A stretch of 64,000 bases of DNA from Blasia pusilla (lineage: Eukaryota > Marchantiophyta > Marchantiopsida > Blasiales), in the NCBI GenBank assembly GCA_050084515.1, contig CM114273.1, positions 16,554,001 through 16,618,000 of the forward strand, in the 5' to 3' direction. Of this stretch, positions 10,991 to 21,363 are shown in pieces. The position numbers were made by a program, and so were the translations under genes. Every line of letters begins with the position of its first letter. Within the stretch, counting starts at the first letter, position 1. The notes beneath the pieces are model-generated. The model did not search any database and was not told the origin of the DNA. It saw nothing but the letters and a program-made list of their open reading frames with translations.

Positions 10991-11030
10991 CGTCATTTTC
11001 ACCGTACTTTTTGCTCTTTGGATATGTTTG

Positions 11031-11665
11031 CTAATATTTTAACATCGAGGGATGATTTTCATGATGGGAAGAATGATCGAGGATCCACTGCGTGCCATCT
11101 ATCCATACGAGAATGATGGGCACCTTAAAAATTGGATGTGAGCATGCCATACCTCGAAGAACGGAGGGGCGAGTTTAGGAGAGTTGCAAAAGATCTGATG
11201 CCTCGCGATGACATCAAATCTTATCTAACTCGTGGTTTTCATATTTGTTACCATGGAGACTACCCACACGTTCGGAGTTCTTCATATTGACCTTCATGCT
11301 AGGAATATTTCATTCATTTTGCATCCAACTCTCAACCATACATCTAGATTAGAGATTGGAGAAATGCTTGATGGGATGATGAGTGCTTAGTCTCACCTTA
11401 GTGATGGTGGCCCCATTAGCAAAAAAATCATGTTGGGCACATAGTAATGGAATTGACAACAAGGCCTAAAAATCTTCTTTTAGCATAACCACTGAAATCT
11501 ATGTCATATGAATAATTGTGAAGAATTTGAACCATATGATACACAACCGCGCTATTAGGGATGTTTTTGCGAATGTTAGATAAAATTATTTGGAAAGGAT
11601 TCAAAAGTGGGCATTAGTTATGAACCCCTCAGATCGCAAAAGCCTATAGTATATTATTGCATATA
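11031..11665. other. unassigned sequence between element B and the next transposon
   Basis: No recognisable protein domain. A 48-codon open frame at 11144-11290 (MPYLEERRGEFRRVAKDL...) has a coding look, with charged and aromatic residues and non-random composition. I do not recognise it, and it may be a fragment of a captured gene. The rest is mixed-composition sequence without repeats I can see. Confidence 0.35.
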
Positions 11666-11670
11666 CTAGT

Positions 11671-12440
11671 AAGGTGCCCGTGCGATGCAAGGGAAATAAA
11701 AAAGTGGTTGAAGAGATGGTATATAGCCCATGAAGGGAAGAGATTAATCATGATACACATAAATTCAAAATTTCTTCTTGCTGCCGGTAGCATGAGAAAT
11801 ATTTTCTCGCTGCCCAATTGCCACATGTCAAACAAAGAGGTGTTCGCAAATCAGAAAGACAATCTCCCACAATAATAAATAAGTGCCCATGCGATGCAAG
11901 GGAAATAAAAAAAGTGTTTGAAGAGTTAGTGTATATCTCATGAAGGGAAGAGATTAATGATGTTGCACATAAATTCAAATTTGTTTCTTGCTGCCCGTAG
12001 CATGTGAAACATTTGTTTGTTGTCTAGATGCCATGTTTCAAACAGCAAGGTGTTTGCAAATCAACAAGGCACTCTCCCACAATAATATAGGCAAGGTGCC
12101 CGTGCGATGCAAGGGAAATAAAAACGTGTTTGAAGAGTTAGTGTATAGCCCGTGAAGGGAAGAGATTCATTATGCTGCACATAAGTTCAAATTTTTTTCT
12201 TATTGCCCGTAGCATGTGAAACATTTTTCTTGCCTTGCGATGCAAGCGAAATAAATTTTTTTTTGAAGAGTTAGTGTATAGCCCGTGAAGGGAAGAGCTT
12301 AATGATGCTGCACATAAATTCAAATTTTTTTTTCTTGTTGCCTATAGCATGTGAAACATTTTCTTGCTGCCCAGTTGCCATGTGTCAAACGGAGAGGTGT
12401 TTCCAAATCAAGAAGGCATTCTCCCATCATAATATAGATA
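11671..12440. repeat. tandem array of a ~210-bp terminal unit in E1
   Basis: Four copies start near 11671, 11881, 12093 and 12232 (spacings about 210, 212 and 139). Each begins with a GTGCCCGTGCGATGCAAGG-like block, then GGGAAATAAA, a middle with CATAAATTCAAATTT, a TTCTTGCTGCC block, and an end with AGGTGTTTGCAAATCAA and CACTCTCCCA. The fourth copy lacks the first bases. Further single copies lie at 15125-15347, 21364-22010 (interrupted), 25800-25944 and 43257-43340. Confidence 0.8.
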
Positions 12441-12823
12441 AGAGTAAATGCAAAAATATTAGATGTAGATGGTATAGATTGAGGATTAAAACCATGTACA
12501 TATGCTCATTGAGTGTATGGTGATGGGATTTTTGTTACCATGATATTGTGACTATAAAACATTACAAGGATTGTATATTTTTCACAAGGAATATGAGATT
12601 TGATTAGCAAAATGTGAATGTGTGACTCTAAATGATTGTAAATGATCACGGATGTATTGTGTGTCATTGTGTCGCTATTATTGAAAAAAAATTGTTTGGA
12701 CCTTTTCTTTTCGGATTTTGCTTGTTGACAAGTTGAAGATGGAGTTGTTGCCTCAAAAAGATTGTATTCCTCATAGAGGGTGACGGGAGAGGGAAAGAAT
12801 CCCACCATACATCAAGTCGGCCA

Positions 12824-13390
12824 ATGCCCGCGAAGGTAGACAAGAAGACGATCTCACGATTAGTCACTGAAGGTAAATTGAAGGCGCACTTGGATAGCGC
12901 CGTCGACCCAAATATTCTTCAAGAAGAGTTCAAGACATCGTGGCTTAAATGGCCGGATCATGCGATTAATGAATTTGCAAGGAAAATGGGAGAAGATGAG
13001 TGGAAGAAGGATTAACCTTGAAATTTGTGAAGACCTCTCGGCAAAGAAGTGGAAGTTAGTGAGCAAAATATTTGTCAAGCTCAAAGTGAGGAAGTTGATG
13101 AAGCACATGGATGTTTATTATGGCAATGTGGAGGACGGGCCAGGTCGTCTAGAAGAGAGAAGAGATCTAGAGCAAAAGATGAATTATCCCCGCTGATGAA
13201 GTCAAAATGATCAAGGGTTCATACTTCGCCAAACTTCTGAAGTATGGGCCTATACCCTTGACATCAACATCATCCATCATCTTTTTGGCTAGATGGAGCA
13301 AAGCAAGAAGGAGCTCCACCACGATGACTGTCATCAAGCTAACACCAACATGGTGGATTGTGGAGAAGCCTTAGAGGCGTATTAACTTAT
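12824..13390 (+). pseudogene. degenerate coding remnant of unknown protein inside E1
   Basis: An open frame at 12824-13015 (starting MPAKVDKKTISRLVTEGKL) is followed by shifted frames reading KKWKLVSKIFVKLKVRKLMKH (about 13045-13110) and GSYFAKLLKYGPIPL (about 13213-13260), ending at TAG near 13370. Amino-acid composition looks coding, with a Lys/Glu/Trp-rich helical character, but at least two frame changes occur. I do not recognise a family. It may be a captured host gene fragment or an old element protein. Confidence 0.35.
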
Positions 13391-13499
13391 TTGGATGGAC
13401 ACATAAGAAATTGGCCGACCGAAGAGGATATATTAAATGATTGTCATTAAGGTGTGTGTGTCCTTATTCCATTTCTCCGAGAGGATGTCCAACAACGAA

Positions 13500-14290
13500 A
13501 TCATCCTATTGAGGGCGTTAGCCCTAGCTAAGAAGCTCCCTATGAACGCCACGTATGAAGCCTATCAGGCATTCCATTATTGTTTAAGCTAAGCTAATAT
13601 TTGAATAGAAAAGTGGTTTTTAAATAATTCTTAATTCTTGTTTGAAGATAGTTTTAAATTAAAAAATACAATTTTTTTTTCATCATCACTTTATTTTTTC
13701 ATTTTTTAAATTAAAACTATAACTAAAAAATTTAGGAAAAAATGAAAAATTTTAATTTTGAGTTAATTTTGGAAGGGAAATTACATATTACTTTAGAAAT
13801 ATGTCATTTAATCTCCTTTTCAAGCTTTAATTGTGAGGGATTTTTAAAAACATATTTTGAGACTAACTTTGGATCAAAATGAATGATTTGTTTTAGTAAT
13901 TGAGAAACTTTGAAGACCCTTATCAAAATTTTTCCATGAATTCATGAATTAAATTTTTTTTACCCTATTCTAACTAGAAAACAAGAATGGGAAAGGTTTT
14001 AATAATAATTAGTTATTTATAATTAACTCAAATTCATACATCTTCCCCGATGAAACCTTTCAGAGTCTCATTCATTTTTTTTAATCTTTCCTCATTTGAA
14101 AATTTAAAATTCAATTTTCAAGATTTATGCAAATGAAATTTGAAGTTTAGTTTTGAGGGTAAATTAAAATTTCTTTAGGGAAAAAATGAAAAGGATAATC
14201 AGATACTAATGGGACAAGATTTTTTCTTCAAAAAAAAGGAAGACATATTATTTCTATATTATTTTAAACTTTCAATCTAGATTGGGGGAA
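13500..14290 (-). repeat. AT-rich dispersed repeat R, inverted copy
   Basis: This stretch is the reverse complement of 40180-40975, with mismatches and small gaps. A GC-containing end block is shared by all copies: GGCTTCA.ACG, then GGGAGCTTCTTA, then GGGCTAACGCCC, which itself can fold. The middle is shared as CTTGAAAAGGAGATTAAATG. Confidence 0.8.
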
Positions 14291-14301
14291 AAATTTGCAG
14301 G

Positions 14302-14359
14302 TACTTGAATGCCCCCTCCCTACCCCTCCCTTTAGGGGTAGGGAGGGGGCATTCAAGTA
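14302..14359. repeat. perfect 26-bp-stem hairpin
   Basis: The arms 14302-14327 and 14334-14359 are exact reverse complements over 26 bases with a 6-base loop. The arm contains GCCCCCTCCCTACCCCT, strikingly GC-rich inside an otherwise about 80% AT stretch. Outside the stem, CAGG/CCTG flanks add a short imperfect extension. Confidence 0.95.
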
Positions 14360-15124
14360 ATGAACCTGTTTGAATTTTATTATTTAAATCACACTAGATG
14401 GGTAGAAATATTCCAAGTAGAACAAATCATTAAGGATTTGAATAAAATAGGAAAATATTTTATTAAGTATTAATATTTTATTTAATATTATAATGGGGGA
14501 TAATAACTATTAATAAAATGGAAGTATTTGGATTAAAATATTTTATAATTTGTATCTTAATTCACACAAATTTTAATGGATAAGGAATAGATCAAATTTT
14601 ATGTAAGGTTCAAATTATTTAGAGGATTGGTATATCATTTAAATTTTAATGGATTATTGTAATTAACTAAAAGAGTGAATTTTTCCTATTCTTCAAACGT
14701 TTCAGAAAATAATAAATATATTTAAAATTTAAATTAATGATATGATTTTTTTTAAATTAATCGTATTAATTCCCAAAATATATAATATTTTGGGAAAGGA
14801 AAATAAATTTTAGTGGAAAAGGAAAATAAATTTATTAAATAAGATTAGTTAAGAATTTTGTTAGTGAATGAGATTTTGGTAGGAAGAATGGAAGGTGAAG
14901 AATAAGTTTTGTTGGAATTTTTAGGGAGCAATGTAATTATTTAGGGGAGATGGTAATATCTTAAGGTGGTTTTCTTACTCTTTTAAGATTTATAAGAGTG
15001 GAAAATACACCTAAATTTTGAAATTAAATATATTTTGAAAATTTAAATATAATGTTAAGAAATATCATCGACACTTATTTATAAGCCATTCTTTTGAGGA
15101 ACTTGTGCTAGGCGTTTATGGTAC

Positions 15125-15347
15125 GAGCAACATCTACATTATTATGAGAGAGTACCTTTTTTTATTTGCAAACAGTTCACTTCTCTGTTTGACATGTGAG
15201 AATGGTTCTCCTTGTGCAAGTAGCGATAAAAAAGAAATTTGAAGATTTGAATTTGTGTGTTGCATCATTTATCACTTCACAAATTATACACTTACAAAAA
15301 TTTTCAAACATTTTTTTTATTCCCGTGTATTACGGACAAGTTACTAT
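15125..15347 (+). repeat. inverted copy of the E1 terminal unit (right end)
   Basis: Its reverse complement follows the 11671-type unit throughout: the terminal hairpin region, AATAAAAAAAATGTTTGAA, ACAAATTCAAAT, the CATGTCAAACAGAGA block and TTTGCAAATAAA. It marks the right boundary of E1. Confidence 0.75.
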
Positions 15348-17841
15348 TGAAACCAAAAGGAGAATCGTAAATGTCGTAAGGGAAAAAAATTAAGCTGAAC
15401 AAATGGTGCCATAAAAATATCGCCTTCAACGTGTACAAGTCAATATACACTTTCTATTTTTTTTTATATTTACGGTCACAAGGCAAACGATTTATGAACT
15501 TGAACAACGAGGAACACCGGGACCATTTTGTTTCTTGGAAAAGAAAATAATAAATTTCTCTCTGAGGTCTCTTCCAATACATACAAACATCATTTTGCCT
15601 CGTATAAATGTTTTAAAAATACATTTTACGTGTAGTTTAACTAACCATGGTCCTTTAAAAAAGAGACAACACCCACAATTGTCTTTTGTAAGGCGATTCC
15701 CAAAATTCTGGAAATTTAATACGCCTTTGTCGCTTATCATTGGAAATTCGGAATCATTTCCTAAATGTTACGCCCCATAAAATATTTGAACGCTTTTAGT
15801 TTTGAAATCCAAAAACAAAATTTTTATTTTAAGCATACGACCCTATTACAATGAGACGAGTCTTGCATCCCTTTTTGTTTTTTTTTGTTTTTCAGTGGGA
15901 TACATTGGTAAAAGATCATTCTCTTTGTGGATTTTATGCCTTAGACCAGTTTGTCACTACAAATTTATACATCAATCTTACAAAGATCACCCCACTGAAA
16001 ACAAAAAAACAAAAACCACTTAAACTAGTTTCACCATCCTAAAGCAAAATTTAGAAAAAACCTCACATACTCCAAATAATCACCTTTAACCAAAATGGCT
16101 CACATTTCTGAAAGTGGTGAGTTAGTGGACCGTCAACATGAGAAAGCTCCAAATTTATTTTGGGCTCATGGGATGTAATGAAGAGGTGTACTAACCTTCC
16201 CCAAATTACATAGTTTCTATTCTATTGGAGAAACTTTCACTCGACAAACATGACTTCGAGATAAGGAGCGTATGCCAAAAACGAAGGCAAGAAACTCTAA
16301 GAGTGACGAAATCTCTACGGTTAAAATAGAGCGCCTAAGACTAAACGACAAAATTGTGAACACATTAGAATCTTTTGGTTCCGATCATTCATCTGAAGGG
16401 GATGTGGGAATGGGAAGAAATGAGGTTATCCCCTCCCCTACTCCTAAATCTGACTTATGGGGAAGTCCGAACACAAACGGCATTCCCTCGTGAAGACTAA
16501 GACAGTAGAGACGAAAAGCTCTGCTCTGTCCACGCCGCCGTCACGAAGAAGCGGGAAGCAGGCGATTGTGAAGTCCCGCGAAGGACGGGGACGGAGTGCG
16601 CGAAACGAAACGAAATGACGATGGGAACAGCAGTAGCGTCGCCCGACGGTGAACGATGCGGAGCCGATGAATGGAGGCAGCGCGATCTGTGGCGCCGAAG
16701 CGGAGATTGTGCAGAGTGGCTCAGTGGGAAGCTACATGTAGGTAGGCGGTAGGCCGCGCGAGAAGGAAGGAATCCGCGGGCCCCGAGGAGGAGCGTGAGC
16801 GAGCGAGACGGAGCGGAGGGAGAGTATGGACGTCGAGAGTCCGAGAGATGAAGAGAGCAATGAAGACGAAGAAGAAGAAGAAGGGGCAGGTACGAGGCGG
16901 AATAGATCGGTACAAGAAAGTCTGAGGAGAGGAGGCTCTGGCGGCCTGGCTATGGTGGTGGCAGACAGACACGCGCCATCATTATCTAACGCCCGCAGCG
17001 AGAGAGGGCGAGGGAGAGAGAGAGAGGGAGGAAAAGTAACAACGCGGGAGAGACTACTTATGGTGACAGGAGCGGTGGGGACAGACATACAGACGGACAG
17101 ATTGATTGAGCGGCGGGAGAGAGGGCGCGTTGCAAGGGACGCCGAAGAGGGAGATGGAGGAGATGGAGAAAAAGTGGCTGTGACTTTCGTAGAAGAGTAC
17201 CGCGAAGCGAGTGAGGGAGACGCGAGCACACGGTCTCTGCTTTGGTCGGATCCGTAGATGCGTGTTGACGATCTGGTGGAGGCAGTCGCCGTTGTGAGCG
17301 TGAAAATTGTTCCGGACGCTGCTCATCTGCCCCCCTCAGCTTTAATCGCTAGGTGCACCTCGAGCGACCTCATTATTTACTATTCGGAGCTGCTTCCGTA
17401 GCTGACGACCGTGACTCACAGACGTGGGGTCGGTTGGCCACAGGCTGCTTTTTTTTTTCCGCTTCTTCGCGGACGACTTCGTCCATTCCTTACCCAACAC
17501 GGGCAATCGGATTGAATGAATGGATGGTCCGAACGGATCCTCCGTACATCTTCGAGATGTGAGCCTTGCACTCGTCACCTACTTCTCAGCCCCGTGATGC
17601 TGAACAGTGCGGTGCTGCGTGTTCTTCAGCAATTGTTGCCAACAACTCACGAATCACTGGACTAATCAATCAATCAGTGAGTTGCAGAACGTTGGGATGT
17701 CCTAGAGTGCGGCCTACCGTGGATATGGTGGGGAGATGTGATCTCCTGCGTGTGAATGCAAGTGCGAGTGAGCTTGTGAGATCTTAAGTTGTAGGCGGAG
17801 GGACGGAGTGGAGTGAACTGAGAGCGAGTCAATAGAAAGCG
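15348..17841. other. intergenic; GC- and GA-rich island at 16490-17330
   Basis: 15348-16260 is AT-rich with no gene seen. An open frame at 16272-16493 (MPKTKARNSKSDEIS...) is unsupported. 16490-17330 shifts abruptly to GC-rich, GA-rich sequence with open frames on both strands made only of low-complexity Glu/Arg or Ser/Pro runs. I read this as promoter or leader sequence of the small gene at 17842 rather than protein. CAGACATACAGACGGACAG near 17085 resembles the GACA run before the LETM1-like gene. Confidence 0.4.
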
Positions 17842-18096
17842 ATGGCGGAAGAGGATGAGGTGCACGAGTTGAGCTTCATGGAGACGGTGGTGGCGGCTCT
17901 CTTCCTGCTTTTTTTCCCGTGTCTGTTTCTGGAGCTGAACCCCATTCTGATCGCCATCGTCATCCTCTTATTCGTGCTACCTTACGCCGTTTTTCCACCC
18001 GACGACGACCCCCCAGTGTTCATCTACACGGAGAATTCGACTCCCAAATCTAAGCCCAAGGTCAAGCCAGAGATGGCGGAGCCATTTTTAGATTGA
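17842..18096 (+). CDS. small predicted membrane protein, 84 aa, unknown
   Basis: The ATG lies in a good plant context (AAGCGATGGCGG) after a GC-rich leader. The frame gives an acidic start (MAEEDEVHELSF), then a hydrophobic stretch at residues 15-52 that can form one or two membrane helices (VVAALFLLFFPCLF and LIAIVILLFVLPYAVF), then a proline/lysine-rich tail. No family is recognised. It is intronless as read. In favour: length, start context, and a clear charged-hydrophobic-charged layout in a gene-like GC island. Against: it is short and has no homologue that I know. It could also be the first exon of a longer gene. Confidence 0.4.
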   Translation: MAEEDEVHELSFMETVVAALFLLFFPCLFLELNPILIAIVILLFVLPYAVFPPDDDPPVFIYTENSTPKSKPKVKPEMAEPFLD

Positions 18097-18289
18097 ACCA
18101 CCACCTCACCGAGCTGAAACTTGCACCGCGAAGATTGTGCTCGGAGTCATGGCATGCATTCCCAGGTAGTCTGGGATTTAGTTAGAAAATGTCTCTTCTC
18201 CTTCGGGTAATCCGTGGCCACTGGCTCACTGTGCGTGGCAATCCAAAAACCCAAGGTAATTAAAATTTTTGTTCGCTTTATGTCAGTGC

Positions 18290-18960
18290 ATTCTTCGGAG
18301 GTGCCGCTGTGGTGAGATCGTGGTAGAGCCGGACGTGAATGAGGAAGATTAGCGAAAAGCAAAGGAGGAGGTGGAAACTCGTACCGGGAATGAAAATGCT
18401 GGTTTGTGCAGACGGGGATTGTGAAGAAGTGAGGAGCTTTTGAGTGTCTCATCCGTGATCGGTGTGTTTCCTGCGCTTCGTCGGTGATGGTTGTTTCCCA
18501 GCGCACCTTTGGAAGCTTGCGTTGTGGTGTGGTCCAGGTCTAGCCGGATACGAGGACGGGACAAGCCGTAGAAGTTTCTTTAGACGATCGAAGCTCCTCC
18601 GAGATTTGAAGTCACGGTAGCCCTTAGTCATCGGGACCAGTTCGATACTCCATCACGTTACGACGTTTGCTTCATTTTCGCGGGTGTGCTGCGGTGAGAT
18701 CATGCTCATGCGGAGATGCCAGTCGAAAGTTACAGAACTAACTTGTAAAGCTCCATCCCAAAGTGCGTAACAGCAATCACTATGGCAGCGTCGTTCACTG
18801 GGACCAGTTGAATCTTCTGCAACGACAGCGTCCACTTCGATTACTGCAGTTCGACCTGAAATTGCTTGCGCTGTTGTGAGAATGTGGCTTAGCCGGAGGT
18901 GAGAATGGAGACGATTGTAGAAGGATAATGGGGTGGGAGTTGAAGGTCTTTTCAGAAGTT
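18290..18960 (+). repeat. degenerate tandem repeat, four copies
   Basis: The units recur near 18298, 18508, 18680 and 18865. Shared blocks are GCTGTGGTGAGA or its variant, TAGCCGGA.GTGAGAA, and CGGGACCAGTT.GAT. The period is about 170-210 bases and conservation is low. Seen by eye; a dot plot would define the limits. Confidence 0.5.
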
Positions 18961-21080
18961 TGCGTAACTAGGATACATACTGAAATCACAGCTCTGGTAG
19001 TCAGGACTGGGGCAAGGTCTTGAGAATCCAAGCGCTGTCGTCGCAACGCCACCAGCGCGTTCTTCCAGTACGAGCGGATTAGCGACAATCCAGTCCTAGT
19101 GCAGTAGTCCTCTTTCTGGCTTCATTACTGGGAAGATATTTCACAGTTCATACGAGAAGCTTCGTTCCTCAGTAGGACTCCTGAATTTGCAACTTGCCTT
19201 GGACTTTGCACTGAGGTCTGGACGATGCCGCCATTTCGACCGTTGCATTCGAAAGCCCATTCATTATTCTGTTGTATGGCGAGCAGCATCCCGATCCCTT
19301 GGTCATACTCGGATTCCCGCTGTTACAGAATCCGCATCTGCAGCGGCAGCATGGCCAGTCTTAGGCCAATCTGTCGGAGCTCGAACGGTGATTGATTACT
19401 TCTCCACCAATCCTCAGAGTTAGTCAGCATCCAACGTGGGACGAGGAAATCATTCGAAACTCTGTATACTAACGTTAAGGGATCTGGGTGAGAGTTTCCA
19501 TCGCAGTGCATATCTGAAGCATGAAGCGCTGGAGTCTGAGTGTGAGCTCATCTCAGCGGCGTCAACTATTGTGATGCGGTCCCCTTCTTTCAAATCTGAC
19601 AATACAGCGCGGAGTTTAGTTTCTTTGGAACTTCTGTCTTTGCCGTACCTACTGCGTAGGTGGAGAAATGGTGACCTTCTGGACTTTTCTAGGCTGGCAC
19701 TCGAGTTTATGCAGCATTAATTCTTAAGCCAAGTGAAAGCTAGCTCTGATGAAGCGGGATTGGAACCTGTCGTGACTCAAATTGGATATTCTGTGGAGTG
19801 GATATAATCCGGCCCCACATGAGTTCTTACAGCAGCAGGTCGCTCTCAGGAGTGAAGAAAGGTTGAGAAATTACGGGCCTGATCTGCACAAGTACGATTG
19901 CCTATCGGTGGTATGGAAGATATCGAACTCGAGCACAAACCAACTATAGGATTGGCATCCATCGCGCGGAGTGTTACGTTGATGGCCATGATTTTTCCCA
20001 CTAGCCAATCAACGTGCGACTGTGAAGGGAACTTGGAAAGCTTGAAGGAAGAGATGCTTGCAGGAAGTGGTGGCGCTACTCAAACGGATCATTATTCTCA
20101 GAAGCCAGACAGACATTTCATAGATGAAGGGCCTCATTAGTACATGATCACCAGACGCCCGCTCTGCATTCGCGCCGGCTCCTGTCCCAACGAATGCGGA
20201 GCGTTAGTCATTATCTTTCATTTTGATTCGGTAGAATCTTCTGATGTGTATTCTACAAGTTCGTGCGCGTTTTCACTTGGCTAACCCCCGAAAAGTCTGA
20301 GACAAACCTGATATCATTTATTGATCCGCGCAGATTTGAGGCCTGCTGCTGTGAAATAGTATATTAGTACAGTTTAGTGACTTTCTTTGCATGTGTATGA
20401 GAGGGATAGAGTCTGGGTCTCTGGGCAAGAACTGAAATGGAGATGTTTGTATAGAAAGATAACATCGGTGTCACAAAGATGACGATTTAGCAGCCAAGGC
20501 ACGTTTCAGTATACATGGCCTGTGCTTGCTGCCACAGATGAGTAGTTACGGGAGCTTTTAAATAGGTCGTCTGGAGTCCCAGGGAAATTCTCTCTTGAAT
20601 CGAACACAGAAACAAGCAATCTTTCTCGCCAAACGTCTTCTTCCGTACTTGCAACCCTTATTAGGTTTGGCACAATGGGAACTTCAGTGCAATGTCTGTT
20701 GAATTGCATGTAGCGATGAATGGATTGGTGTGCATTATCCAATGAGGCTCTCCTTTCCCCGTGAAGATGAGCAGGTGAATGATCCAGAGATCGAAGCCTC
20801 CGCTTACACTAGAACGGCGCTCGAGTCACCGATGCACCTGAAAAGTCGAATCCGTTTCTGCTGCAGATGTCCTCGGGCTGCTTCATCCTCCGCAAACATG
20901 CACTCTCAGTGATTCCTGAGGATCCACCGAGAACATGAGGACAATCTACTATTGCGGAAGCGTTATCAAAGACCATTAGAGGCCATACTTAGTCCAGCCT
21001 ACTCGAGCGTGGTGATTTCCCCTCGCGGCACAGCAGAGTACTGCCACCGAAGCACCTGACGCGGACGCAATCTGATCAAT

Positions 21081-21215
21081 CATTCACCGGGAAGTTTCAC
21101 GATCGCTCTTGCAAAATGCGTATGCGTATATGTGGATCAAGTTTGATTAGTCATCCGTCCGGAATTTCACAGGAGCTCCAGCAAAATGCGTACGCGTGTA
21201 CATAGATCACCATGT
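21081..21215 (+). repeat. 70-bp tandem duplication
   Basis: GCAAAATGCGTA recurs at 21111 and 21181. The flanking bases also match (TCACCGGGAAGTTTCAC against CCGTCCGGAATTTCAC, and GTGGATCA against ATAGATCA), giving two ~70-bp units. Confidence 0.75.
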
Positions 21216-21363
21216 CACCTGAATCGGTTTCATGGAGTGGACTGGTTGGACAGATCTGGTTTGGTTGTCTATAATAAGAGCTCCTCAAGCGGCCCCACGG
21301 AGTTGGGAGCCTTGTTTGACAAGTCATGAAGCAAAGGGGCACCTACTATGCACATAAAATTTA

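Larger units (their letters stand above)
6690..11030 (+). mobile_element. Ty3/gypsy retroelement B with DNA [17 protein letters not shown] domain
   Basis: The order is protease, DNA [17 protein letters not shown], reverse transcriptase, RNase H, integrase, all on the plus strand. The protein segments are close to those of element A, so both belong to one family. Similarity starts inside the protease, so gag and the 5' LTR are missing. The 3' end fades near 11030 after the integrase core, and no 3' LTR is recognised. Several stops and frameshifts are present, so it is a dead, 5'-truncated copy. Confidence 0.85.
11666..15347. mobile_element. AT-rich element E1 with inverted CTAG-type ends
   Basis: The left end reads CTAGTAAGGTGCCCGTGCG. 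The right end carries the same ~220-bp repeat inverted, ending in a short CCGT...ACGG hairpin and TTACTATT. Read outward, each end is an imperfect hairpin (CCCTTGC/GCACGGG type), then about 8 bases, then CTAG or CTAT and T, like a Helitron 3' terminus (hairpin plus CTRR, inserted before T). A segment with such ends in both directions could also be a long-terminal-inverted-repeat transposon. No clear target duplication is visible in the flanks. The interior has no transposase or helicase frame, so it is non-autonomous. Confidence 0.5.
18097..21363. other. non-coding-looking island with degenerate repeats
   Basis: About 3.3 kb of balanced composition, unlike the AT-rich spacers, but with no open frame over 100 codons and no domain on either strand. 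It may be a long 3' UTR, a non-coding transcript, or decayed gene sequence. It contains the repeats at 18290-18960 and 21081-21215. Confidence 0.4.

Noticed and set aside
16826-17257. 143-codon acidic/arginine-rich open frame, mirrored by a 165-codon Ser/Pro frame on the other strand
   Set aside because: Both are explained by GA-rich low-complexity DNA; no domain, and codon use follows the repeat rather than a protein.
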